48,667 bases of DNA from Nitrospirota bacterium (GCA_016215115.1 JACRLN010000050.1:1-48667), one strand, 5' to 3'; positions 33,308 to 42,598 are shown, counted from the stretch's first letter. Notes: generated from the letters alone by a model not told the origin. Made by a program: numbers and translations.

Positions 33308-33549
33308 AAGATTGTATATTTAACACTTAGCACGTCACAATATCAAGATATTTGTTTAATATATGTTTAATATATTAATTTTTTGTAGCTTAAATATTTT
33401 CATTGTACTTCCAAGCAAAATACCTCTCTGAGAAATTCGCAATTAACATGCCAGATAATAAAAGGTCTCATGATAAAATTAGCGCAATACATAAGAATGC
33501 TCTAAGCCCACAGAGAATGAAAATATTCCCCCCCTTTAAATTTCCCCTA

Positions 33550-33572
33550 ACCCCTCTTTTTCAAAGAGGGGT
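33550..33572. repeat. hairpin repeat ACCCCTCTTT-TTC-AAAGAGGGGT
   Basis: A 10-bp perfect stem with a three-base loop, embedded in CCCCTAACCCC-type sequence, is followed by a second short hairpin CCCGTA...TACGGG at about 33587-33607. Elements of this wording are scattered in many genomes. It could also act as a terminator on either strand. Confidence 0.5.
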
Positions 33573-33913
33573 GTTATTCAATCCACCCGTAAGGGGTTAC
33601 TACGGGTCAATGATGACAGGAAAGTGGTGTTAATAGGTGATTTATCGCCACTGCTTTGATTTAAATTTGGTGAATTGACCAAGGAAGCCTGTCCGACACA
33701 TTGCTTTAAATATTGTAACCCTCTGATAAATAAATATAAATATCGACTTTACATACTGTGTTAGAATAAACGCAGAGCAAATAGGGTTTTGGCCAGTCTC
33801 GAAAAAAAACGAGCATATATCATGGTCGTTATAATTGTTTGCAAAAGTCTTTTTCGATTAAGTTTTTTACTATAATCGTGAATGAAATGGAATAATATCA
33901 ACGAGGGGGTTAT

Positions 33914-34139
33914 ACGAAAAAAATAATATTTATTGTTTTATTTTCCTTAATCAGTATCTCAGTTTATGCAAATGATAATCGTTGCTCAAACAAAGCAATA
34001 AACACTAAAGTTCAAGTACAAGATAATGGATGGTTAAAAAATAGTTGACCAATATGTTGAAACATTAACTTCTGAAGAATTCTATGGAGAGCATATAACA
34101 GAATACAATAAAGGAAAAAAATACGTAAACTTAAAGTAA
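33914..34139 (+). pseudogene. remnant of a small secreted protein gene, frameshifted
   Basis: From ACG at 33914, preceded by GAGGGGG, the frame reads TKKIIFIVLFSLISISVYA, a clear signal peptide if the ACG was once ATG. It continues NDNRCSNKAINTKVQVQDNGWLK and then meets a stop in a run of six A's near 34036. A one-base shift there continues IVDQYVETLTSEEFYGEHITEYNKGKKYVNLK to a TAA at 34137. The missing start and the frameshift suggest a decayed gene, or an error in the A run. It is the only plus-strand gene-like feature inside the island and lies beside the intact tRNA. The protein family is unknown. Confidence 0.5.
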
Positions 34140-34295
34140 AGAACCCACGCCCCAAGGGGCGGGGCATTAAGGCATAGCCTTTGGCTGTGCAGGCCATGGC
34201 TACGCCACTGACCTCCAAGGATTAGGGTGACTTCCAGTCCCCCTGATAACCCCCTTGGCAAGGATGACATTCATCCTTGCGGTCCTTGAAACAAA
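34140..34295. other. noncoding segment with two hairpins next to tRNA-Ala
   Basis: It contains CGCCCC-AA-GGGGCG at 34148-34161 and a stronger hairpin GCAAGGATGA-CAT-TCATCCTTGC at 34258-34280, which lies 16 bp beyond the 3' end of the minus-strand tRNA gene. Subterminal hairpins like these occur at ends of IS200/IS605-type elements, but no transposase remains and I cannot assign it. Confidence 0.35.
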
Positions 34296-34371
<76 letters not shown>

Positions 34372-34436
34372 GTTAATTATTTTTTAATATTTTAAAATTA
34401 TTTTTTCTATATAGTTACGACTTTTTTTATTTTCAC

Positions 34437-35453
34437 TTAATAAAGTGCAACACCCCATGGCGAGCCGGAATATGTACTGTCAGTAGCAGGTGAGAGCTTC
34501 ACGCTGTCTATAACTTTATTGGTTGTTGTATCTATTATTGCAAGCGAAACATCGCCATGATTTGCTACATAAGCCCTATTATTTTCCGGGTCGACTGCCA
34601 CACCGATCGGTTCTTTGCCGACATTAATTCTTTCAATAACTTTATCACTGTTGGTGTCAATGACTACTAACGTATTTTCTTCTCTTATCGTGACATATGC
34701 CCTGTTTTTTACAGGATCTGTCGCTATATACCACGCCGTTTTGCCGACATCTATTGTGGTAATTTCCTTATTGCTCTTAGCGTCAATAACCGACACTTTT
34801 CCTTTACCATGAATGGCCACATAAACTTTTTTCTTGCTCTGGTCCACTGCAACGCCCAATGGTGTGTCAACAACTTTTATTGTATCCATTAATTTGTTAT
34901 CAGTCGCATTAACCACTGAAACGGTCCAGTCACCGGAATTAGCAACAAAGAGTTTATTATCAATAATCTTCATATCAAAAGGCCCAACACCTACTTCAAT
35001 CTTGCCTTTGACTGTATTAGTTTTGAGATCAATAACAGAGAGGGTTTTATTTACGTTCTTCCCGTTCACAATATGCTCTGTATCAGCGGCATATCCGATA
35101 CCTGCGCCTGGATTAAGCGCCATGCTCATTGGACCAATTCCAACTTTTATTGAAGCAATTATGGAATTGCTATCAATATCAATGACTGAAACCGTGCTGT
35201 CGCCCTCGTTTGAGTTAACAATATATGCCTTTTTGGCTGCAGGATCAATTGTTATTCCAGAAGGCCATACACCAACCCTTATTGTATTGACAACTTTATT
35301 CGTTGAGGTATCAATAATAGAAACCGTTCCATTGCCGGCATTTGTAACATATACACGTTTGGATGCGGCATATGCATTAAATTCCGAAAGTGTGAAAAGC
35401 GCAAGAACGCTTACTACGATCACAATTATTATAAGATTTGTTGATTTAATCAT
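34437..35453 (-). CDS. secreted YVTN-family beta-propeller protein
   Basis: A 338-residue secreted protein with signal peptide LIIIVIVVSVLALFTLSEFNAYA. Seven or so blade repeats of about 42 residues follow the YVTN pattern: RVYVTNAGNGTVSIIDTSTNKVVNTIRVG, KAYIVNSNEGDSTVSVIDID, RAYVTIREENTLVVIDTNSDKVIERINVG, and a last one ending VALY. YVTN propellers mediate protein contacts at the cell surface; no catalytic site is expected. AGGAGAGAC precedes the start. It lies just outside the putative island boundary, 65 bp from the tRNA gene, and has no close operon partner. Confidence 0.88.
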   Translation of the reverse strand: MIKSTNLIIIVIVVSVLALFTLSEFNAYAASKRVYVTNAGNGTVSIIDTSTNKVVNTIRVGVWPSGITIDPAAKKAYIVNSNEGDSTVSVIDIDSNSIIASIKVGIGPMSMALNPGAGIGYAADTEHIVNGKNVNKTLSVIDLKTNTVKGKIEVGVGPFDMKIIDNKLFVANSGDWTVSVVNATDNKLMDTIKVVDTPLGVAVDQSKKKVYVAIHGKGKVSVIDAKSNKEITTIDVGKTAWYIATDPVKNRAYVTIREENTLVVIDTNSDKVIERINVGKEPIGVAVDPENNRAYVANHGDVSLAIIDTTTNKVIDSVKLSPATDSTYSGSPWGVALY

Positions 35454-35642
35454 ATGTCTCTCCTTGTATGTTAATAGGGTTTATCCCGTAACTTTCCCGA
35501 ATACTACTGTGAAAGATACGGGATTTATTTATAAAACTTTCATTCATAAAATGTCAAACCCGAACTACGCAGGCTGGAGTTTGTCCTTGCAAATAATCGC
35601 AGAGACATGGGAGCATGGCAGCATGAAGATCGAAAGCGAGGA

Positions 35643-35696
35643 AGTGCAAAAGCGAGGAAGCCGTTAACTTCTGTACTTCCGCACTTCTGCACTTAT
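35643..35696. repeat. 8-base-period repeat near the GGDEF gene
   Basis: On the minus strand it contains AGTGCAGAAGTGCGGAAGTA, the same wording as the triple AGTGCGGA inside fabF at 3275-3298. It lies downstream of the diguanylate cyclase gene and may be one of a dispersed family. Confidence 0.5.
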
Positions 35697-35717
35697 TATC
35701 TTCTTTAGAGCTGTCAG

Positions 35718-36632
35718 TTATATCTTCTTGCGTTTCTTGTTCTCGTACATTTTTGATTCTGCATTTGAAAGCATTTCTTCAATGGCGATAGAATGTCCGG
35801 GGTTGTTGAACGAGGTGCCGAAACTCAGTGACAACTTCAGAGAACCGGTCTTATTTGCATTATACATATCAAGATTCCCTTTTAAACGTGTCATAATCAT
35901 TTCCTCTGTATTTTTAGAAGTTACCAGGGTAGAGATTACGAATTCGTCTCCGCCGGTCCTCGCAAGAATGTCAGCCTCCCGAAAGGTCTTTCTGAGTATA
36001 TTTGCAATATCAATTAATATCTGATTGCCTGTATCGTGACCGTGTTCATCATTTATGGCCTGCATGTTATCCACGCCGGTATATATAATCAGCATTTCTT
36101 TCTTTTCCCGGTGAGATGTCTTTATCTGTTGCTCGGTCATATTCTGGAATGTATGAAGGTTATAGAGACCTGTGAGTTCGTCTTTTGCACTTATATATTG
36201 CAGAAATTCATCAGCATGTTTGCTTTCTGTAATATCGTAGGCAACGCCCTGCGTGCCGATGATGATACTTTTGTTATCATAAAGCGGGATCATGTTGATA
36301 ACGAGATGTATCTCTTTCCCGTTCTTTGAGAAGAAAGTTATCTCGTGACCTATAACTGACTCGCCGATAAGACAGTTTCTGAATTCGTTAATATAATACT
36401 CTGCAGCTTCGGGTATCTGGAAATCTGAGAAAGGCTTGCCGAGCATATCTTCTCTTTTGTAACCGTAGCTCTTTTCCCATGCCGGATTGATAAAAGTAAA
36501 TCGTCCTCCGGTATCAGTACGCCATATGAGAATATTGGCTGCATTAACAATGTCACGGTAAAGGGCCATAGTCTCCAGGGAATCTTTTTCCTGACTTTCA
36601 GTGGACAATCTTTTATCCTTTGTTCTTTTCAT
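35718..36632 (-). CDS. PAS-GGDEF diguanylate cyclase
   Basis: A 304-residue cytoplasmic signalling protein. A PAS domain spans about residues 25-145 (NAANILIWRTDTGGRFTFINPAWEKSYGYKREDMLGKPFSDF). The GGDEF domain covers about 150-300, with DELTGLYN at its start and the signature ARTGGDEFVIS. READ five residues before GGDEF is an RxxD product-inhibition site. It should make c-di-GMP from two GTP. No membrane segment is seen, so the PAS domain probably senses an internal signal or redox cofactor. AGGAGGAGAG precedes the ATG. It is divergently arranged with the HEAT/HD-GYP pair, which includes a likely c-di-GMP phosphodiesterase. Confidence 0.92.
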   Translation of the reverse strand: MKRTKDKRLSTESQEKDSLETMALYRDIVNAANILIWRTDTGGRFTFINPAWEKSYGYKREDMLGKPFSDFQIPEAAEYYINEFRNCLIGESVIGHEITFFSKNGKEIHLVINMIPLYDNKSIIIGTQGVAYDITESKHADEFLQYISAKDELTGLYNLHTFQNMTEQQIKTSHREKKEMLIIYTGVDNMQAINDEHGHDTGNQILIDIANILRKTFREADILARTGGDEFVISTLVTSKNTEEMIMTRLKGNLDMYNANKTGSLKLSLSFGTSFNNPGHSIAIEEMLSNAESKMYENKKRKKI

Positions 36633-36944
36633 GATTTTCTCTCCTCCTAATCCCTATCTCTTAATCCCTGTTCTAAAAGATATCGTCATTGTATTTATTC
36701 TGCACCCTGCCTTCTTTATTTAAAGTTATCCTGACCAGCGGGGACTTCTATACTTATTTAATACGGCTTTTAATATTACTTCTTTAGTTTTAAAAATCAA
36801 GCAGGGATATCATTGTGTTCCCTACAGAACCAGAGAGACCGGACAGTATTGAGTACGAATTTACAATCAAATGGTTGAATTTAATTTTTTAGCTCATTAT
36901 GCCGATATACTTATATAGCCATTATTGTAACTGGGTGAATATTT
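36633..36944. other. 312-bp divergent promoter region
   Basis: This region separates the diguanylate cyclase gene (minus) from the HEAT-repeat gene (plus). It is AT-rich with no open frame of note and no clear hairpin terminator. It should carry promoters for both directions, but I cannot pick specific -35 and -10 boxes with confidence. Confidence 0.4.
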
Positions 36945-38585
36945 ATGGAAATCTGTGAACAGTTGACAACTGTAAGAAACATAATTCAGGCTATCCTGAA
37001 GGCTAAAAAAATCGTTAATCTATATCCGGAGAATAATCCGATATATATAAAAGCCCTCAAAGAGTTATCGGACAGGTTCAGCGAATTTTTCCAGGATAAC
37101 GAATCCTTAAAACTGAATATCGACAAAAATACCATTTTCTATGATTCTGAATCTGTATATCAGAATTCTGCAATGCTTGACAATCTCGCCCTATTATTTT
37201 TTAAAGACGGGGTGCGGGAGCTGACATTTAAAAATGGATTGACTGCTAAAGAAACAGAAGCTTTTATAAAGATCATTTCTCTCGATTTTGAAAAAGACAC
37301 AATTGATGAGGATGTCGTAACATTATTCTGGGAAAAAGATCTCGATAACATACAGTATATTGTTGAGGATCAATTCCTTTCGGATGATTATGAAAAAAAG
37401 GCAATGGATGAATTACAGCAAAAAACATCTACGCCTGAAAGTATCGAGGAAATTTATAGTGCGATATTTAGTGAAGAGGAAGGTTCAAAAAATGAAATTA
37501 TACTGCCTGTAACAGATGAGGATTTTCATTCGTTATTAGAAGAATTTGATAAACACAATCAGGATAAGACAGATAAATCCTTAAATATGCTGTTTGAATT
37601 ATTTTCAGAAGTGGAAAAAGAGCAGGAATATCTGGATATTGTTAATTACTTCAAGATGTTTATCGAATTTTTTATTAAAAAGGGAAATATTAATGCCGTT
37701 GTAGATGTTCAGTCAAGATTGAAGAAGTTGATCGATAACGAAAGAACAGACAGGGAAATCAGAAAATGCGCTGTAAAGCTTCTTTCTTTTACCGGGGGTT
37801 ATTCAATTATAGATCTTATCGGGAATATCCTTAATAGCAGCCAAAAGATCGAAGAAAATGTTTTCAAGAGTTTTGTCAGCTTCCTTGATACAAATGCAAT
37901 TTTACCATTTATGAAGTTGCTCGGGGAATTAAAAGCTATTCATACAAGAAAATTGGTTATCGACGCTCTTGTATATTTAGGTAAAAAAGATATTTCATCT
38001 TTATATAAGGGATTAAACGATCCAAGATGGTATGTTGTCAGAAATATGGCTTATATCCTGAGAAAAATCAACGATAAAAATGCGTTTACTTATCTTTTGA
38101 AGCCCTTGGAGCATGAGGATATTCGTGTCAGAAAAGAAGTTATAAGAACTCTCGGGGAGCTTGGTGGAGACAAAGCAATAACATCTCTTCAAAGGTGTCT
38201 CCATGATAATAATATCCATGTGAGAAAAACCGCTCTAAGCGCTTTGGGGAATACAGGGGCTGCAGCGGCAAAGCAGATCATCATGGAACAGATCTCAGAT
38301 AAGGCATTTAACGATAACTCTTTTGACGAGAAAAAGCAGTATTTTGAAGCGCTGGCAAACTGGAAAGACCGCGATGTTTATGATTTTCTTGTAAAAATGT
38401 TATCAAAGAGATCATTTTTCCCCGGTTCTAAAGATTATGATAACAAGGCTTGCGCTGTTTACTGCCTGGGGTTGATCGGCAGGAAAGATGCGATCCCGAT
38501 ACTGAATGAATACAAGAACAACTCTAATAAGCTATTACGTGAATATTCATTTTCTGCAGTCCAGAGGATAGAAAATGGCATATAG
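36945..38585 (+). CDS. HEAT-repeat protein with a novel N-terminal domain
   Basis: A 546-residue cytoplasmic protein. The N-terminal 230 residues are mixed alpha/beta and acidic, with no family I recognise (YPENNPIYIKALKELSDRF, DSESVYQNSAMLDNLALLFFKDGV). The C-terminal half from about 320 holds HEAT-like helical repeats such as LVIDALVYLGKKDISSLYKGL, RVRKEVIRTLGELGGDKAITSLQRCL and VRKTALSALGNTGAAAAKQII. Such proteins serve as scaffolds. The last 11 bp overlap the HD-GYP gene, so the two are co-translated. The N-terminal phrase FYDSESVYQN in this protein resembles YFNDYRIRYSPEY in the HD-GYP partner, so both may share a domain. It may regulate the partner phosphodiesterase. Confidence 0.75.
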   Translation: MEICEQLTTVRNIIQAILKAKKIVNLYPENNPIYIKALKELSDRFSEFFQDNESLKLNIDKNTIFYDSESVYQNSAMLDNLALLFFKDGVRELTFKNGLTAKETEAFIKIISLDFEKDTIDEDVVTLFWEKDLDNIQYIVEDQFLSDDYEKKAMDELQQKTSTPESIEEIYSAIFSEEEGSKNEIILPVTDEDFHSLLEEFDKHNQDKTDKSLNMLFELFSEVEKEQEYLDIVNYFKMFIEFFIKKGNINAVVDVQSRLKKLIDNERTDREIRKCAVKLLSFTGGYSIIDLIGNILNSSQKIEENVFKSFVSFLDTNAILPFMKLLGELKAIHTRKLVIDALVYLGKKDISSLYKGLNDPRWYVVRNMAYILRKINDKNAFTYLLKPLEHEDIRVRKEVIRTLGELGGDKAITSLQRCLHDNNIHVRKTALSALGNTGAAAAKQIIMEQISDKAFNDNSFDEKKQYFEALANWKDRDVYDFLVKMLSKRSFFPGSKDYDNKACAVYCLGLIGRKDAIPILNEYKNNSNKLLREYSFSAVQRIENGI

Positions 38586-39975
38586 CGTAAATTCGGAAAC
38601 CATTAACAACGCAACAGAGGTAATAAATCAGCTTGCAATATTTTTGCGAACAGCCAAAGTACATAATATAAACAATACCGCTGTTATTTCAGCTACTGAT
38701 AAATTTGTATCACTGGTAAACAATATCATCGGTCTTGAAAATACTATAGTTCTTGAGATAAGGGGAGAGTATTTTTATTTTAATGATTACCGGATACGTT
38801 ATTCCCCTGAATATATACTTAATCTTGATTCTCTAATCAGAGAATTCAAAAAAGTAGAACTTGGGACCATTCTTATCAAAAACAAAATAAGCCCGGAAGA
38901 TATCAAAGTTTTTATCGGCCTGTTTCTAAAATCACATTTATCAGAAAATCCTTTTGATTATCTAAAAGACGGGATGTCAGATATAGCAAGTATTCAACTG
39001 AAAAAAATTCAGACAATATCAGATGAAACTCTCGATAAAAGAAAAATCGTCAAAAGAATTTATTTCAATGCGGTCTCTTTTTACAAGGAAATATTTAATA
39101 AGGTAAGGAACGATGAAAAAATAAATCTGAAAAGGGCAAAAAGGGTAATTACATCGGTAATAAACCAGATTATTGAACAGGAACAGATTTTACTCGGGAT
39201 GACAGCGATAAAAGACTACGATGAATACACCTATCATCATTCAACTAATGTCAGCATTCTTTCGGTTGCTTTAGGCCGGAGAATGGACATGAATCACAAA
39301 ATGCTGATTGACCTTGGGATCGCCTCAATATTTCATGATATCGGTAAGATCGAAGTACCTAACGAAATCCTGAACAAACCGTCAAATTTGAATGACAGTG
39401 AATGGAGGATTATAAAAAAACACCCTAAATGGGGAGTAAATGCAATATTAAAGATGAGGAGCATTGATGATCTTACAATAAACTCTGCTATTGTTGCCTT
39501 TGAACATCATATGAATATTAATCATACAGGTTATCCTCAGGTTGAAAATCCGGCAGCACTTGACTTGTTCAGTAGAATTGTGAGCATTGTAGACCAGTAC
39601 GATGCCATGACTGCTAACAGGATATATAGAAGCAACCCAATGTCGCCGGATACAACCTTAAGAGAATTGCAGGAAAAGAGCTGGGAAAAACTGGATCCTC
39701 TTGTTTTTAAATTTTTTGTTAATATGATCGGCATTTATCCTATTGGAACACTTGTTATGCTTAATTCCAAAGAGCTTGGACTTGTTTTCGAAAATAATCA
39801 GGATTTTCTGCATAGACCCCGTATAATGATTATTTCCGACAATAAGGGTAATTGGATTAAAGGGCATCTTGTGGATCTCGCTGATAAAAATGGGAATGAT
39901 GAATATTTAAGGACGATAATAAAAACCATGAATCCAAAACATTATAATATTAACCTTGCTGAATACTTACTATAG
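38575..39975 (+). CDS. HD-GYP-type phosphodiesterase
   Basis: A 466-residue protein. The C-terminal HD-GYP domain runs from about residue 205 to 420: HHSTNVSILSVALGRRM, the metal-binding HDIGKIEVP, LNDSEWRIIKKHPKWG, and FEHHMNINHTGYPQ for the GYP motif (His and Thr where DGxGYP is usual, so the signature is slightly degenerate). Such domains break down c-di-GMP. The N-terminal 200 residues resemble the start of the HEAT-repeat partner upstream and may be a shared interaction or sensory module. The start ATG lies inside the end of the HEAT gene, with AGAGGAT upstream. Its 3' end overlaps the convergent aminotransferase gene by 26 bp. Confidence 0.88.
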   Translation: MAYSVNSETINNATEVINQLAIFLRTAKVHNINNTAVISATDKFVSLVNNIIGLENTIVLEIRGEYFYFNDYRIRYSPEYILNLDSLIREFKKVELGTILIKNKISPEDIKVFIGLFLKSHLSENPFDYLKDGMSDIASIQLKKIQTISDETLDKRKIVKRIYFNAVSFYKEIFNKVRNDEKINLKRAKRVITSVINQIIEQEQILLGMTAIKDYDEYTYHHSTNVSILSVALGRRMDMNHKMLIDLGIASIFHDIGKIEVPNEILNKPSNLNDSEWRIIKKHPKWGVNAILKMRSIDDLTINSAIVAFEHHMNINHTGYPQVENPAALDLFSRIVSIVDQYDAMTANRIYRSNPMSPDTTLRELQEKSWEKLDPLVFKFFVNMIGIYPIGTLVMLNSKELGLVFENNQDFLHRPRIMIISDNKGNWIKGHLVDLADKNGNDEYLRTIIKTMNPKHYNINLAEYLL

Positions 39976-40858
39976 CAGGGGCGGAGCGATTGTTTTGCTT
40001 ATGCTTCGTTATATACTCAGCAACTTTTATCTTGTATGCTTTATGAAGCATTCTTGTAACAGGGCCAGGTTCTGAGCCTATTTTTACATCGTCAACCTCT
40101 GCAACAGGCAGGACCTCCATGGTTGTATTTGATATAAAGGCTTCCTTAGCACGATAGATTTCTTCTCGGCGGAAACGTCCTTCCCTGACTTCAATCCCCA
40201 TCTGTTTTGCAGCGTCAATAATTATTCTTCTGGTTATCCCATCAAGAATTCCGACATCGATACAGGGGGTGCAAAGTGTTTGATCCTTTACAAAAAAGAG
40301 ATTTGTTATTGTTCCTTCTGCAATATATCCCCTGTAGTTAAGCATTATTGCTTCATAGGCATTCCTGTTTTTTGCCTCGATTTTTGCAAGGATGTTATTT
40401 AGAAAATTAAGGGATTTAATTTGAGGGTTAAGCGCCCCCTTAAAATTACGCCTTGTATTAACTATCGCTATTTTTACCCCTTTATTGTAATACTGCTTCG
40501 GATACTCTTTAAATTCATTTGAGATTATCACAAAAGTTGGTGTTGGACAAAGCCCGGGATCTAAACCTACCGGCCCGGCGCCTCTTGAAATTGTTATTCG
40601 AATCACCGCCTCGTTATGATTGTTTGCTATAATTGTTTCATAAACAGCTTTTCTTATCGTTTCAGGAGTCTTTTGAATGTCAAGATTAATCATATGAGCA
40701 GAGCGGAACAGCCGTTCTATATGCTCATCAACTTTAAAAACAATTCCTTTATACGCCCTTAAGGTTTCATATATCCCGTCACCATAAAGAAAACCATGGT
40801 CGAAAACAGAAATGAGGGCTTTACTTTCAGGGACAATCTCTTCATTAAGATAAATCAC
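39950..40858 (-). CDS. class IV aminotransferase, BCAT or D-amino-acid transaminase type
   Basis: A PLP-dependent enzyme of 302 residues with fold type IV. Signatures are FDHGFLYGDGIYETLRAYKG at the start, the Schiff-base lysine in IKSLNFLNN at about residue 158, GYIAEGTITNLFFVKD and ILDGITRRIIIDAA. It may act in branched-chain amino acid synthesis (IlvE), or as a D-alanine aminotransferase or aminodeoxychorismate lyase. The sequence alone does not settle which; IlvE-like is the most common outcome for this type. The gene is convergent with the HD-GYP gene and overlaps it by 26 bp. It has no operon partner. Confidence 0.85.
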   Translation of the reverse strand: MIYLNEEIVPESKALISVFDHGFLYGDGIYETLRAYKGIVFKVDEHIERLFRSAHMINLDIQKTPETIRKAVYETIIANNHNEAVIRITISRGAGPVGLDPGLCPTPTFVIISNEFKEYPKQYYNKGVKIAIVNTRRNFKGALNPQIKSLNFLNNILAKIEAKNRNAYEAIMLNYRGYIAEGTITNLFFVKDQTLCTPCIDVGILDGITRRIIIDAAKQMGIEVREGRFRREEIYRAKEAFISNTTMEVLPVAEVDDVKIGSEPGPVTRMLHKAYKIKVAEYITKHKQNNRSAPAIVSIQQG

Positions 40859-41013
40859 GAATCAGTTTATCACGGCAACAGGCTATTTTCCAATGATGAT
40901 ATCTGCGATAGCATTTATTGACGTATTGGCATTTAATCAATACAATAGTTGTATCATAAATGACACCTCTATTCACTTAATAATTAATTCATGAAATTTA
41001 GCCGGAACGCCAT

Positions 41014-42435
41014 ATGACCAAAAAAAGATTGGGGATATTTTTACTGTTTTGCATGGATATGATATCAATTATTATCCTCCTTCAGTGTGCGATGGTCATC
41101 AGAAAAAATATCCTGCCGTATTTTTCCCATTTCCCCTCGTTCCCTCCGATAAATTTCACTTTTTTCTGGTGGGTTTTCCCGGTATGGCTCTTTTTTTTCG
41201 TTTACGAGGGATTGTATACAAAAAGATTATCTTTTTGGGATGAGGTAAAGACCTTGTGGAAGGCTGCCTTTTTTTCAACGCTCGGGGTATTTACCATACT
41301 TTATCTTGGCAAGTTTGGCGAGCACGTATCAAGAACAGTACTGGTACTGATGGGTATTATTTCTTTTCCGCTTTTTCCAATTTTAAGGATCAATGTAAAA
41401 AAATTTCTGATATGGACAGGCTTGCTGAAAAGCAAGGTGCTTATCATCGGAGCCGGCAAGACAGGAGAACTTATCTTTAATGCATTTAAAAAAGACCCTA
41501 ACTTTGGGCTTAATGTTGTAGGGTTCCTTGATGATGACCCGGATAAAATCGGAAAGAAAATAAAAGGAATCAGGATACATGGCGGAGTGGAGAAGGCGCA
41601 AAAATACATTGGCAAGAGCGGGATAGAAGATGTTGTCATCGCAATGCCGGGTTGTGAAAAAAGTAAAGTTATTTCTCTTATCAACAAACTTCAATACAAA
41701 ACTCAGAATATATTGCTGATCCCCGACCTTTTTGGAATAACCGTGCTCGGGACCAACCTGCAGCATTTTTTTCAGGAACAGGCCATAGGGCTTGAAGTAA
41801 AAAACAATCTTGCAAGACCGGTTAATATCTTCGTAAAAAAGATTTTTGATATAATCGTCAGTTTTGCCATATTTATTGTTTTTGCTGTACCTATGTCTAT
41901 TATTGCTCTTCTCATAAGGATTAGTTCACAAGGTCCTGCAATATTTTCCCAGGAACGGATAGGGAAAAATGACAGACGTTTCAAATGCTATAAATTCAGA
42001 ACTATGTATACCGATGCAGAAGAAAGGTTTAATAAATTCCTGGGAAACAATCCGGATGCGCAGAATGAATGGAGAAATTACTGGAAACTCAGGAATGATC
42101 CGAGGACCACAAAAATCGGCAACTTTCTCAGGAGAACGTCCCTTGACGAATTACCGCAAATATTCAATGTACTGAAAGGAGATATGAGTCTTGTCGGCCC
42201 CAGACCCGTTACAAAAAGAGAGATAGATGAGTATTATAAAGACAATGCAAAACTCTGCTTCGGGGTGCCGCCCGGTATTACAGGTTTGTGGCAGGTGAGC
42301 GGCCGGAGCAATACGAGCTATGACTATAGAATTGCCCTTGATTCATGGTATGTAAGAAACTGGAATCTGTGGCTTGATATTGTAATTCTTCTGAAAACTG
42401 TCAAAACCGTGATTAACCAGGAAGGAGCAGTATAA
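41014..42435 (+). CDS. polyprenyl-phosphate sugar-1-phosphate transferase (WbaP/exopolysaccharide type)
   Basis: A 473-residue membrane enzyme that starts surface glycan synthesis by moving a sugar-1-phosphate from a UDP-sugar to undecaprenyl phosphate. Four N-terminal helices (IFLLFCMDMISIIILLQCAMV, FFWWVFPVWLFFFVYEG, AAFFSTLGVFTILYL, VLVLMGIISFPLFPIL) are followed by a CoA-binding-type domain (VLIIGAGKTGELIFNAF). Next come another helix (IIVSFAIFIVFAVPMSIIALLIR) and the catalytic region with YKFRTMY, RRTSLDELPQIFNVLKGDMSLVGPRP and PGITGLWQVSGRSN. It stands alone, with no other glycan genes alongside. Nearby c-di-GMP genes could regulate its product, but no direct link is shown. Confidence 0.92.
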   Translation: MTKKRLGIFLLFCMDMISIIILLQCAMVIRKNILPYFSHFPSFPPINFTFFWWVFPVWLFFFVYEGLYTKRLSFWDEVKTLWKAAFFSTLGVFTILYLGKFGEHVSRTVLVLMGIISFPLFPILRINVKKFLIWTGLLKSKVLIIGAGKTGELIFNAFKKDPNFGLNVVGFLDDDPDKIGKKIKGIRIHGGVEKAQKYIGKSGIEDVVIAMPGCEKSKVISLINKLQYKTQNILLIPDLFGITVLGTNLQHFFQEQAIGLEVKNNLARPVNIFVKKIFDIIVSFAIFIVFAVPMSIIALLIRISSQGPAIFSQERIGKNDRRFKCYKFRTMYTDAEERFNKFLGNNPDAQNEWRNYWKLRNDPRTTKIGNFLRRTSLDELPQIFNVLKGDMSLVGPRPVTKREIDEYYKDNAKLCFGVPPGITGLWQVSGRSNTSYDYRIALDSWYVRNWNLWLDIVILLKTVKTVINQEGAV

Positions 42436-42514
42436 AAGTAAGCTGTTAGCTATAAGCTAATGTAGTGCGTCTTAAATCCCTTTACATTGAAGCTCTTGAA
42501 AAAAGTCAATTATT

Positions 42515-42598
42515 GTCATTCCCGAGGTAGTAATCGGGAATCCAGTGTCTTTAAGAAACAAAGAACTCTGGATTCCCGCCTAAGGACTGCGGGAATGG
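42515..42598. repeat. dispersed palindromic repeat, GTCATTCCCG family, copy 3
   Basis: It begins GTCATTCCCG, continues CGGGAATCCAG, then CTGGATTCCCG and ends GCGGGAATGG. This is the best preserved copy of the inverted structure seen at 2854 and 20532. Its right end runs into the codons of the rubredoxin gene. Confidence 0.75.

Larger units (their letters stand above)
33201..33913. other. 713-bp noncoding region upstream of the cytochrome gene
   Basis: This is the promoter side of the cytochrome run. It contains an 11-codon frame (33247-33212, MKLNKLRTNHK) preceded by AAGGGAAAGAG, the 16-bp perfect palindrome TTAACTAATTAGTTAA at 33292-33307, and a very AT-rich tract at 33310-33405. A hairpin repeat follows at 33550-33572. 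I see no convincing gene; an open frame of 76 codons on the plus strand at 33403-33633 passes through repeats and has no family resemblance. Confidence 0.5.

Noticed and set aside
33403-33633. A 76-codon plus-strand frame upstream of the cytochrome gene
   Set aside because: It crosses hairpin repeats and has no recognisable protein features.
34250-34285. IHPC read on the plus strand near 34271-34280, as a third copy of the 20-residue peptide
   Set aside because: The upstream codons do not match and a stop lies a few codons before; the similarity is limited to four residues from a hairpin.
34834-35667. A 277-codon plus-strand open frame
   Set aside because: It lies opposite the YVTN propeller gene, whose repeated codon pattern leaves the other strand open; no ribosome site or domain is seen.
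41301-41984. Several antisense frames of 70-128 codons within the sugar transferase gene
   Set aside because: They lie wholly opposite a well-supported gene and show no domain or ribosome site.
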